Assembly (NCBI GenBank): GCA_038025085.1
Contig: CM076148.1
Coordinates: forward strand, 3,722,501 to 3,786,500
Direction: 5' to 3'
DNA from: Tetragonia tetragonoides
Taxonomy: Eukaryota > Streptophyta > Magnoliopsida > Caryophyllales > Aizoaceae
Length of the DNA: 64,000 bases
The notes under the pieces are model-generated. The model was not told the origin of the DNA. It did not search any database and saw only the letters and a program-made list of their open reading frames with translations. The translations under genes and the position numbers were made by a program. Below are positions 24,295 through 35,823 of the stretch, piece by piece. The first letter of the stretch is position 1. Each line of letters begins with the position of its first letter.

Positions 24295-25489
24295 TCGAGA
24301 ACGATCAAAGATCCAAAAGAGTGCAAACATTTTAAGCACAACCAAACGGTGGCCTTACCTAAACATTAATCCCTAAACCACCTTTGGGGAGGGGAATTAC
24401 ATTGGGTTTATTTGAGCCTTTATCCTTTCTTTGACATCTTAACCTAGCCTGACCTTACAACCCAAAAGCCCTCCAAGAGGTACGACCATTCAATTGTATA
24501 GTCCTGAACTACGTTGGCCTGATTCCACAAACTGGATACGTAGGAAACCTCAAGGAGGTCCGGCCACGACAACCACTTTGTCACATGATCATAAGGAGTT
24601 TTTCCATTCCACCATTCTCATCTAAGGCTAAAAAAAATGAGCCCGGTAGGTTGAAAACCCGAAAGGGCGGCCTAGGCAAAAGTTAGGGCAACCAAAAAGA
24701 AAAAAAAAACAAATTCAATATCTTGAGGCAACTTAAACTTCTATGGATTTAGAGCATTGTTTTTCATTTAAGCAGCTCTTTGGTCAGTCGTCTAGAGGTC
24801 ATACTCATCGCCTTTCTCGTAGGCTTGCACACAGACTTTCCAACTGGAGGCTTTTTCAGAATGAGTCAGTTCCTTGCCCGCTACGTTTAAAGTTGTCCAC
24901 TTCATCCCCATACATTAAGGTAGGATATTTTGTACCGCTGCATCAACACCCATAGCTCCTCGAGTAGGTCATAACCATCAAGAACCACACATCAAACTGG
25001 GGGCTGATTCTTCCTTGACTGCACCCAGTCTTGTCCACTTGTCTCATACTCTGTCAAGATCACCACAGGAATAAAATTCTTGATCACAAAAACTTTTCCC
25101 ATATGAAGACCCTCTTCATACCCTATAGGAGAGTCGTGCATGTAGGCTAGGCCGCATGGAGCTGTGAGTCAATAGAGTCTGCATACATCATATTTGCATA
25201 AGTACTAAAGTCGCCTTCAAAGGCATGCATGTGTACATAGTTTCTTAGTGTCTTGAGTCCCTGTGTGTTTACATGTCAATTCCCCTTTACCCCGTGCATA
25301 TTACTATGTCATGTCTTGTGCATCTTGTTATGGTCGGTCGGGCATGTCTATTGCTTCTTTTCCCTATGTGCCTATTTTCACTGCAGGTTTGAGTACCCGC
25401 TCTCCATCGAAACCAACAAGCCCGGAACTCATGATCTAGCCCAGAAGAGACCTTCCAACTACAACAAAAAATGGAAATAACCTTCCAAC
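21289..25489 (+). mobile_element. Internal part of a degenerate Tat/Ogre-like retrotransposon
   Basis: Long leader, gag remnants (22657-23640), then non-coding 3' sequence. Typical Tat phrases occur at 24500-24570 (CTGAACTACGTTGGCCTGATTC and GGATACGTAGGAAACCTCAA) and at 24990 (AACTGGGGGCT). No protease, reverse transcriptase, RNase H or integrase could be read, so pol has been lost or this is a deletion derivative. It ends at the displaced rDNA piece near 25490 without a recognisable 3' LTR. Poly(A)-rich blocks near 21910, 22020 and 24260 are part of it. Confidence 0.6.
22657..23640 (+). pseudogene. Gypsy gag gene, broken by stops and frameshifts
   Basis: The first part (22657-23007) encodes a Pro/Ser-rich N-terminus and a coiled-coil-like segment with DRLDELMSEVERVRLKVEDL. 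After a shift it resumes KFSMPKVPTFTGTDKSQDHL, TAMGLRGVDKNIYIHLFPQT and RRWFYTLNLEDYRT, the retrotransposon gag (capsid) domain. A stop at 23307-23309 replaces the expected Trp. The frame goes on SDFTTVFLARYKENVAQPMT and then breaks again near 23480. Gag would form the virus-like particle; this copy cannot. Confidence 0.8.
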
Positions 25490-25652
25490 AATAGCCAAGC
25501 GCACGGGCCCCCAAACTCCAGGGGATTTGGGCCCAGTCCGCCGCAGAGGACGCTTCTCCAGACTACAATTTGGACGGCGAGGCCGCCCGATTTTAAAGCT
25601 GGGCTCTTCCCGGTTCGCTCGCCGCTACTAGGGGAATCCTTGTAAGTTTCTC

Positions 25653-25689
<37 letters not shown>

Positions 25690-25740
25690 GCCCCACCTGA
25701 CATGGAGTCGCAACGGTTGTGAGCGTTCGCTCGGGGTCCT
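25490..25740 (-). rRNA. Displaced 26S rRNA 5' fragment with ITS2 end
   Basis: The minus strand carries the start of plant 26S rRNA: CTACCCGCTGAGTTTAAGC, ATATCAATAAGCGGAGGA, AACTTACAAGGATTCCCCTA, GCGAGCGAACCGGGAAGAGC and TGTAGTCTGGAGAAGCG. About 230 nt of 26S are present, preceded by what should be the end of ITS2 (GGACCCCGAGCGAACGC). The rest of the rDNA unit is absent. Changes such as GCGACTCCATGTCAGG, where plants usually have GCGACCCCAGGTCAGG, show decay. It is an rDNA pseudogene, not a working gene. Confidence 0.9.
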
Positions 25741-27055
25741 TAATTACAAAAACAGTCAAATCACTATTTTATCTCTAGCAAAAATAGAGGACTATTTTTT
25801 TTCTATAATTATGAAAAAGAAGATATTAACATACACCGCCATACCATCTAACATTGTACTCTTCCGATATCTCTTTGTTACTCCGCGAATGAAGATCTCT
25901 TTTTCCTTCTCTTTTATTGCTTGTCAGCGACTCGAAATCACACATCTGTCTGCTCGGGTTGATTGAGAGCGAGAAAGGTAAAAAAAAAAAAAAAAAAAAA
26001 AAAACAGTGTTCTAAGTCTATGGCTCATATTTCACACTTTGTTTTTGCTAGAGATCAAATAACAATATGTTGTTGTGGTAGAATACCAATTACTTTGGGA
26101 AAGTGATTTTGACAAAGTAATAATAAACGACCCTCTTATGACAAATGCCTTAATTATATAGTCGCCTATTCCACCCAAGTTAAATAGTATTTTTGCCAGT
26201 TTCACTCCAATTGTATAATGCGGAAATGAGTAAATCTTCAATTAAAGATGATTCATTTCCTAAACAAAATTTTTGCACAACCTTCAAAACAATTATTGTC
26301 GTGTAAAATGAAAAAGAAGATCAAATGTTACCTAGTTTACATGACATTTTGAAGCTCCTTATACGTTATACCGTAACATGTCTACAAGTTAATACTCGAT
26401 AAAAAAATTATAACCTCACTAAATATATTTTTATTTTCATGTCCCAACTTGTGCCGAAGTCTAATTCGTAATTTCAGTATATTAATAAGATATTAAATTT
26501 TCTGAAATACCCTTTATATATAAAGATCTCTCAACATACACCATAAACTAGCTAATAGCTAAAATGACGAATATCTAGGACAATTTACAACTTGTTTGGT
26601 TTAATAAGAAATAAGAAGTACAAAAAAAAAAACGAAAAAAAGAAAAGAAATGAAGTGATAGGATATGAGTACTTCTTATGTCTATAAAATAAAGGAAAAT
26701 AAAAAGTGATCCTAGATAAAACTCTCATCTCAAACATAGGTAAACTGACTCCTTTTCGATCTTTCACCTTTTTTTTTAATAATGAATTTTCTTTCATTTT
26801 TTATTTCTAGCTCCGACAGCTTTAAGTTTAAACTAAAGTTACGCTTGCAGACTGTTTTGTAATTACTTTAAACTGTTTTGTAAACTTATTAATCAAATGG
26901 GGAGTAAATTTAAATGATTTAAAAACAAAAAAAAATCTTCAAACTTGCGTTACAAATTGTATATTTGCAGACTGAAGATTGTGTTGGTAATATAATAATT
27001 TTTCTTTATATTCTTTTGTGAACTTAGCTTGCATTGGTTCATAACATTTATGCTT

Positions 27056-27098
27056 AAGTATATGTTTTTTCCCACCAAAAAAAAAAGTATATGTTTTT
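27056..27098 (+). mobile_element. Ultra-short retroposon footprint 1
   Basis: Direct repeats AAGTATATGTTTTT at 27056-27069 and 27085-27098 flank only TCCCACC plus an A run. This is what target-primed reverse transcription leaves when almost all of the element is truncated. Confidence 0.6.
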
Positions 27099-27151
27099 GT
27101 CATGTTAGATGATTAATATCCTGTTGGGGAAAAAATACAAGTATTGTAAAC

Positions 27152-27200
27152 AAAATGACCACACATGCATTTTTTTGAGCGAAAATGACGACACATGCAT
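27152..27200 (-). mobile_element. Ultra-short retroposon footprint 2
   Basis: 19-bp repeats AAAATGACSACACATGCAT (27152-27170 and 27182-27200, one mismatch) flank TTTTTTGAGCG, that is CGCTC plus A(6) on the minus strand. Confidence 0.65.
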
Positions 27201-27400
27201 GCTTAATTTACATTATGATTAATAAATGAATTAATTGAGTCAAGTAATTCATAAAAGTTTACTACTTAAACAAAAACAGCAGCTTATGATCACCATCGTG
27301 CATCTTATCACCATCCCGTTCATGGGAGTTGGGACATTGGGTTTGATGGGATGAAATCATTTGACCACAAACCAGGATTATAACCCCATGCCCATAATAT

Positions 27401-27437
27401 ATTCACTAATTTTTTTTTTTTGGTCCCAATTCACTAA
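27401..27437 (-). mobile_element. Ultra-short retroposon footprint 3
   Basis: ATTCACTAA repeats at 27401-27409 and 27429-27437 flank a T run plus GGTCCC. The repeats are only 9 bp, so this is the weaker case. Confidence 0.45.
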
Positions 27438-28070
27438 ATATATTTTGTGAGTATTAATTAGACAATGTAAAATAAATGTATAACAAGTTAATAACCATCG
27501 ATACTTAATCATTTCAAACCTCTCTCCCCCCCCCCCCCCCTCCCAATTTAGATTGTCAGATAAATTTCATTCTCCGTGATATATATACCCATGATTTTCG
27601 TTTAGAGATTTGAGCTTTGACGATTTTTTTATATTTAATTCAAGGTTGTAAAGATAAATTGAATAGAGGAAAAATTGAAAGAGGCTCTACGCCACATTAT
27701 TCGTATGATAGCTTGGCTAATTGAAAAAGGAATTGAATATTATATTCACTTAATTTGATAGAATTTCATTTAATTTGTATAAAAAAGCTTGCATTTGAAA
27801 ACCTTTTCCCATTAGAGATTTAATTTACAAATAATGTAAACAAAATACAATGTCGATTGAACATTAGAATTTTATAATTCAATATTGCATTTTTACAATA
27901 ACAAAAAATCCAACTAAAATATGTATTCATTTTGAGAGAAGTTCAAATTATGAAGGAAGTGAAACAAATAAAATAATATCAATAAGCTTCAAAGTTGTTC
28001 AATTAGCTTATCGTATATCATCATCATCATCATCATCATATTCTTCTTCTTCAACATCATCCCATTCCCA

Positions 28071-28946
28071 TCATGGAAAGTAAGTATTAGACCATAAAGT
28101 TGGATTAATCCCATGTCCATGATACTCACCAAACTGACCCATCATCATCATCATCATCATACTGCTCATGTTGTTACCGCCACCACCACTACTACTAGCA
28201 CTGCTACCACTTTCCACACCACTTAACCCGTTTCGTAATCCTCCTCCTCCTATTCCCATTCCTATTCGATTATGATGATTAGGAGCATGTTGATAAGGGG
28301 GATCGTGCATTGTTGGTGGGCCCATCATGTCCATGAATGATGACCATGGTTGCATCATCATTTGCATGGCCTCTGAATCCCCTTTTTGCCCCCCAGACAT
28401 GGGTTCGAGTCCCGCAACATATTGAGCTGAAGGTAGAGATGATTTATTAGAAATTATTTTATCACGAGAATTCTCTTTTCTTAAACCCTCAACCCTCTTA
28501 TAAATTCCACCTAGATGTTGATTAATCACCCAACCAAGATCACTTAAGTCCAACAAGTTTAAATTTTGTATGCTTTTACCAGTTAAGCATTGGTACATAA
28601 CTTGGACCATCTCTTTTTCCCTATTCTCCTTTTGTTGTTTCTTTAGTTGCTCATGTGCCTTTGCAATTCTTTGCCTCATAAACTCCTCTTGACTCACCAT
28701 CTTCTTCACCTTTTCCGTCTCAGGCAACCTCTTAAAACTCGAGATCACATCTCGAGCCCCCGACGGGTTGGGCCACACCACTGATCGTGCCTCATATGCA
28801 CTGTAAAGGATGGCGCATGCCTTGACATCACACAAGGTGGTTAGCTCATCCATCTTCTTCAACAAACCTCGTTTTCTCTTTTTGTAGGTTGCCTTTCGGG
28901 CTGAGTCGTTTGTGATGAAGGCTAACTTCACCTTCTTCCTTGTCAT
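28071..28946 (-). CDS. AGL80-like type I (M-gamma) MADS-box transcription factor
   Basis: The intronless reading frame gives 291 residues from ATG 28946. The MADS domain opens the protein: MTRKKVKLAFITNDSARKAT, KKRKRGLLKKMDELTTLCDV and ACAILYSAYEARSVVWP. This matches the AGL80/PHERES M-gamma group, DNA-binding factors that act in central cell and endosperm as dimers. A conserved helical stretch follows (about 80-125: FKRLPETEKVKKMVSQEEFM, then RIAKAHEQLKKQQKENREKE and VMYQCLTGK). The tail has Gly, Ser and Met runs (MMMMMMM from ATG repeats) and ends NPTLWSNTYFP. The upstream in-frame ATG at 28973 is rejected because family members start MTRKKV. A TATA box lies about 95 bp upstream. It appears intact. 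Confidence 0.9.
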   Translation of the reverse strand: MTRKKVKLAFITNDSARKATYKKRKRGLLKKMDELTTLCDVKACAILYSAYEARSVVWPNPSGARDVISSFKRLPETEKVKKMVSQEEFMRQRIAKAHEQLKKQQKENREKEMVQVMYQCLTGKSIQNLNLLDLSDLGWVINQHLGGIYKRVEGLRKENSRDKIISNKSSLPSAQYVAGLEPMSGGQKGDSEAMQMMMQPWSSFMDMMGPPTMHDPPYQHAPNHHNRIGMGIGGGGLRNGLSGVESGSSASSSGGGGNNMSSMMMMMMMGQFGEYHGHGINPTLWSNTYFP

Positions 28947-29043
28947 TATGGTGATGGCAAATATGAAGATCAAAAAAATTGTAAGAAAAGGAAAAAGAGT
29001 TGCTTTGTTTCTTGATGTGTTTGTGTTGCCCTATAAGGATTAG

Positions 29044-29051
29044 TTTATATA
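29044..29051 (-). promoter_or_regulatory. Probable TATA box of the MADS gene
   Basis: TATATAAA on the minus strand, about 95-100 bp before the ATG, preceded by CCCCC. Confidence 0.55.
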
Positions 29052-30379
29052 GGGGGTGTGATGGGGTTACAATATAAATTTATGGCAAGATTTGAAAATT
29101 ATGGACCAATATATTGTTTGCAAATATTCATAAAGGGTATAAAATCAATATGTTCTTGTAGGAAAATAGTGTCTAATGAATATTAATTGGATGAATATTT
29201 TTTCTATTAATCATTAAATACTAAATGGGGTTGTATGATTAATTTTGGTAATTATTAGGATATTGTATTGGGGTTGGTGAGTTGTAAATAGTTATTAGCA
29301 AAATTGTTTAATGATGAAACAAATCCTTAATTATTGCTGATATTAATTTGTTGAAATGTTGTTGCAGCAGATTTGTGCATGAACATCATCATGGATTATT
29401 ATCGCACAAAATGGTGAATATTAACCAATAAATAGCAACATATTATTGAAATGCAAACCATCTTTCTTTTTTTTTGAGAAAAGCGAAAATGCAACCTATT
29501 GATTATTACTCAAGGTAATGTAGCAACATACCTGGCAAAAAATTATGGAGAAAAATCTGGCAGATTATTTACTTAATTTGCTTTGCCACATACAAATGTG
29601 AATAGATTAATTAGACCAACCTAGTTCCACACGTGAATTCATGTATGAACGAATATGTATCTTTGATAAGGAATATACTATTAGTTGAGCTTTCAACCAT
29701 CAGTTTAAATTTGTGATTTAATTGGTTTCAACACATGATATTAAGCTAATGGTTGAAGGCCCAAGTAATGTTATATTCTTTATCAATCTCGACTTCCTGT
29801 GTAGAAAAGATGGAATATGCAAACAGTGGTAATATTTTGTGATATTTTTGAAGAATATCTTAGATTTTTCAATAGACCCAAATCAATATATTATTTGATA
29901 AAAATCAAAGGTGAATTAATGACAAGGATTGTTCTCGATGTCAGTATCTAACATGTCATAACATTTGATTTACGAAGGTGCTGTACCCAGTGCACGAAAT
30001 CATTACTCACTATGCATTATATATGTATACAATGGTAACATCTATATGCAATCTAGAATATCTTATGTGCAGCTTTATTGTTTTACGAAGTAGACATTAT
30101 CCAAACTTGCGAGTTGCTCTTAATAAAATACCCATTGCACGCTTTACATGTTATATATACTCCACTTCGAAGTATACTAGTTTTTGATGTAGGTGTTTTT
30201 GGGGAAGAGCTTCATAATTTCTGACAGAAAAATGTAAAGAATTTGGGATTATGTAAACCTTGGTACTCCACAGTAGCGGACACAAAATTCTCCTTTTAAA
30301 AGGGCGAAGTCTAGACTTGAAAGAAGATGAGAGGAGACGGTAGACTATTTGATTGGATATGAGGAACTGGACCAAGCCC
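29052..30379. other. Upstream region of the MADS gene, AT-rich
   Basis: No other gene. A possible micro-insertion (T run plus GAGAAAAGC, 29460-29484) lies between near-identical GAAATGCAAACC and GAAAATGCAACC. Confidence 0.45.
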
Positions 30380-30740
30380 TTTCCTCTACATAACCCTTGA
30401 ATTGGCTCCTCCGACCCACAAACAAGCCCATTATGTAAGGCCCACTATACAATCTACTATAAAATCCTTAAGAGGAGAAGGTAAATCCTAACTTACAATC
30501 TCTCTACACTCCACATACTATATTGAGCTAATACTTGTAGGTCGGAGGCTTTGGCCCCAAAAACACCCTTAGGCGGAGTTCATTTGCAGATACCGGACAA
30601 CAACCACCACCATAGTTCCACCACTCGACTCCGGACCTCCCACGATCGAAGATGCACCACCCCAAACACTTTTCATCCAAAATCTATGCAGATGACACAC
30701 TCAATATGGTTATCTCATGATCAATTCCTTCCTTTATTTA
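30380..30740 (+). repeat. LTR-like fragment
   Basis: TGTAAGGCCCACTATACAATC, a TATAAAATCC, then GTCGGAGGCTTTGGCCCC and AGGCGGAGTTCATTTGCAG resemble the R/U5 side of plant LTRs, where TCGGAGG...TTTGG phrases are common. No partner LTR or internal domain is near. The small ORF is not credible as a gene. Confidence 0.3.
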
Positions 30741-30867
30741 GTCAATTTTCCTAGTTATTAACTTATTATGGCATATAAACCTCATAGTATCAATTAAGTT
30801 CATTTTTTTCTTTTGTTAACATTTCTATTCAACTGATATTCATGTTTTGGCCAATCATACTATTGAG

Positions 30868-31155
30868 TTTTTTTTGCTCTTCTAAAAGAGGGTGCAAGTA
30901 AAAGGTGACCGAGACACCCCCCGCTACATTATCTTGGAACTCTCGTGTTCAACAAATATTTCAGACTAACTGAACAACCAGCGCAAGCACTGACCCTGTC
31001 AACATAGCACCAACAAGGGGTTAGTATAATTCCTAAAAGCCAGCTAACACAATAAGACATGGGGGAATGAGAATTTGGACCCATGACTTTGCCTTACCAA
31101 AACACTTAAAAGTAAGTTTGGAACCATATAACCACCACCCTTGTTGGTAAGATGT
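30868..31155 (-). mobile_element. tRNA-derived SINE-like retroposon, near full length
   Basis: Minus strand: a 5' part with a possible A box (TGGTGGTTATATGG) and B box (GGGTCCAAATTC), then the body shared with 6970-7180, ending AAGAGC plus A(8). Flanking direct repeats are AATCATACTATTGAG (30853-30867) and AAGCATGCTATTGAG (31156-31170). The pol III boxes and target duplication support a SINE. It is non-coding. Confidence 0.7.
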
Positions 31156-31170
31156 AAGCATGCTATTGAG

Positions 31171-31359
31171 TTTTTTTTTTTTTTTTGATACGAGGAACCC
31201 TCGGCCACTACTCTTCCAGTGTGCACCGGATAAACCCCGAGTGTATGCAATAGCCTGCAAACCACACACACAGGCAAGCCAACAAGATAAATATTGTAGA
31301 CAAGCTCAGCAAAGAGGAAATATCAACCCCACGACCAACTTCACTACCCCTTTCAGGAC
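31171..31359 (-). mobile_element. Second SINE-like retroposon, different family
   Basis: An A tail of about 16 (T run 31171-31186 on plus) follows GGGTTCCTCGTATC on the minus strand. Flanks AAGCATGCTATTGAG (31156-31170) and AAGCATACTATTGAG (31360-31374) match at 14 of 15 bases. A possible A box (TAGTGAAGTTGG) lies near its 5' end; the B box is unclear. It sits directly next to the first SINE and shares its target repeat. Confidence 0.65.
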
Positions 31360-31415
31360 AAGCATACTATTGAGTTGGCTAATAATAAAATCACCCTTCA
31401 ATTCCTAGAATATAA

Positions 31416-32358
31416 GGGCCTGTTCAGTTCAAGAAAATATTTTCTGTTTTCCATCTCTTATTTTCTATCTCTTCTCCCTGAAATTGAAAACAAAATAAAA
31501 ACAGGTTTATTTTTGGAAAAGGTGTTCAAATCTCACTCCCCCATTTTCTGTTTCTCTCTCCTCCACATTCACTCCACACCCCAACAATCCACCCACAACC
31601 ACCATAACATTCACACTTCAACCCACCATCCTCCACAACCCATATCCCTCTATCTCATCCGCAAATCACCTCTCTCTCTTTCTCTCTTTCTGAACTGGTG
31701 GCAAAGAGTTTGAAGCACGATTAGGGTTCATGTCCGATTTTTAATATTGTGATTTGAGGCACAAATAAGCACGATTACTTGAAATTGTTTGAGGGCTTTT
31801 GTTCTTCAAGATGTTATGTGGGGAATATGAGCGTTAATTTGATAAAATTGGTGGTAGTGGAGGGTGTTATGAGATGGGTGATGAGGAGAGAGAGAGTGTG
31901 CGATTTTTTCCAGATCTACAATGAATTAAAGCTATTTGAACCGCATAACCACCATAAGGGTGGTCGCCGGCAACTGGTGTTTTGAACGGTCGGGTTTCCG
32001 GCCCCTACCGCAGTCGATCAATGGTCGGAGCTACCTCCGGCGGTGGTTGCGTGGCGGTGTATAAAAGCAGTGAGGAAGAATGAAGGTGGAGCAATAATGT
32101 CAAATTGTCAGTGGTAGAAGGGGAGAGTGATAAGTTGGAAAATGGTATTCCCAAAACTTCAAACATTACAAAGGAAATTCTGAGAACATCTGAATATATG
32201 TTTTCAAGTTCCCTTAGTAAAGTTAAAAAAATAAGTGAAACTGATTTCATGGAAATTTTTTAGAAAATTATGTCATTTGAACATCTTCTCCAAAAATTTA
32301 GAGAACTAGAGAATAATTTCTAGAAAACAGCCCTTGTTTTCTTGAACTGAACAGTCCC
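31416..32358. mobile_element. 943-bp Tourist-like element (PIF/Harbinger TIRs)
   Basis: Ends GGGCCTGTTCAGTTCAAGAA and its near-complement TTCTTGAACTGAACAGTCCC, with TAA at 31413-31415 and 32359-32361. It is long for a MITE and has no transposase. The interior has a CT-rich, promoter-like block (31540-31690) and a GC-richer block (31960-32050) that looks foreign. It could be a deletion derivative or have captured host sequence. Confidence 0.75.
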
Positions 32359-32361
32359 TAA

Positions 32362-34686
<2,325 letters not shown>

Positions 34687-35823
34687 TTAATTTGCATTCT
34701 TCTCTTGCAAAATGTTGGCTAAACTTGAAGCAACCCTCCTAATTTTATCATTATCATCTTCAATCAACCCCAAACAAATCTCCAAAACCCCTTCATTTTT
34801 CACCTCCTCTTTAATTCTCCCACTCCAAGAACACAAACAATTCAAAGCCAACAACCCATATTGCACCCCTCTTGAACTCCCATCCCTCACAAACCCAATC
34901 AAAATCTCCACCAACCCATCATCACAATATTTCCCCATCTCCTCTCTCCCTTCCTTGCACTTCCCCAACAACCCCAACACCTCGACCGCCCTTTCGAGCC
35001 CAGCTCTCGCCATCCTGACCAATACAGGCACCGCTCCACAGTCCACCACCCGTCTTCGGTTCTCGGGAAAGGAACAGAGAGCAAAGAGCGCAGTCGCCGC
35101 CTCTTTCCTCTCTCTTCCTTTCCCTACAGTCAGGAGGTGAACAAGGCTGCGGACCGCGCCCGGGTACGCCCCGATCGTAGCCTTGTTCACCTCCACCACG
35201 GCGAGGCTCGTTAAGAGAACCGTCGCCGCGATCGTCGACGCCCTGCTTTTCGGCAAAAGCAGCGCGTCGACGATCTTCCCTATTGCCCCCTCGGCAACAA
35301 GGCCAACCTTGTTGTCGTCGTTGTCGAGGGAAAGAGTAAGCAGCAAAGAGAGTGACATCTCCTGCAGCTGTGTCGACTCGGACGAGTCAACACACCGCAA
35401 AACAGCCGATATCGCACCCGACTCAGTGAGCCGGGTGCGGAGACTCGGGTTCGATTTCGACAATTCACCGAGTTGACTCAGGGAGTCGAGTTTGGTAGAA
35501 AGGGAGGATTTCGGGGAGGTAAGGGAGGATATAAGGGCACCGAGTTTAGCGAGTTGACTCGGTGGCGACTCGGGCTGAGTCAACTCAGTGGAGTGAAACT
35601 GAGGGGTATAGTTGGAAATGAGGCTTCTCAGGGCATGGTTTGGGATGAGAGGAGGTGGGTCAGGTAAGGGTAGTTTGGTAATTGGGCAAGTACGATGACC
35701 GGCATCTATCCACCGTTGGATTGAAAGGCGATCAAAGGTGTGGCCAGATGAGAGTATAACTGGGTCTGACATAATTTCAAGAGAAATCGGACACTTGAAG
35801 TACTCTGGAAGCTCATTTGCCAT
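34687..35823 (-). CDS. PUB8: U-box/ARM-repeat E3 ubiquitin ligase, PUB8-like
   Basis: A single exon of 378 residues. Residues about 7-80 form the U-box: YFKCPISLEIMSDPVILSSG, HTFDRLSIQRWID, RTCPITKLPL and IPNHALRSLI, the surface that binds a ubiquitin-charged E2. The remainder is a run of armadillo-type helices (for example SGAISAVLRCVDSS, EGAIGKIVDALL, YPGAVRSLVHLL, KEAATALFALCSFPENRRRV), expected to bind substrates. Length and lack of an N-terminal UND domain fit the PUB8/PUB9 type. Codons in the middle are GC-richer than the surrounding DNA. No disruption is seen. A possible TATA (TAAATATATA) is about 140 bp upstream. The U-box family is firm; the PUB8 assignment is from recalled similarity. 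Confidence 0.92.
   Translation of the reverse strand: MANELPEYFKCPISLEIMSDPVILSSGHTFDRLSIQRWIDAGHRTCPITKLPLPDPPPLIPNHALRSLISNYTPQFHSTELTQPESPPSQLAKLGALISSLTSPKSSLSTKLDSLSQLGELSKSNPSLRTRLTESGAISAVLRCVDSSESTQLQEMSLSLLLTLSLDNDDNKVGLVAEGAIGKIVDALLLPKSRASTIAATVLLTSLAVVEVNKATIGAYPGAVRSLVHLLTVGKGRERKEAATALFALCSFPENRRRVVDCGAVPVLVRMARAGLERAVEVLGLLGKCKEGREEMGKYCDDGLVEILIGFVRDGSSRGVQYGLLALNCLCSWSGRIKEEVKNEGVLEICLGLIEDDNDKIRRVASSLANILQEKNAN

Larger units (their letters stand above)
25741..28016. other. Intergenic with several micro-insertions
   Basis: AT-rich, no gene. It includes A runs at about 25981 and 26620, a C run at about 27529, and three short poly(A/T) insertions with target duplications at 27056-27098, 27152-27200 and 27401-27437 (listed separately). 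Confidence 0.5.

Noticed and set aside
34712..35140. 142-codon plus ORF
   Set aside because: Antisense shadow of the U-box gene.
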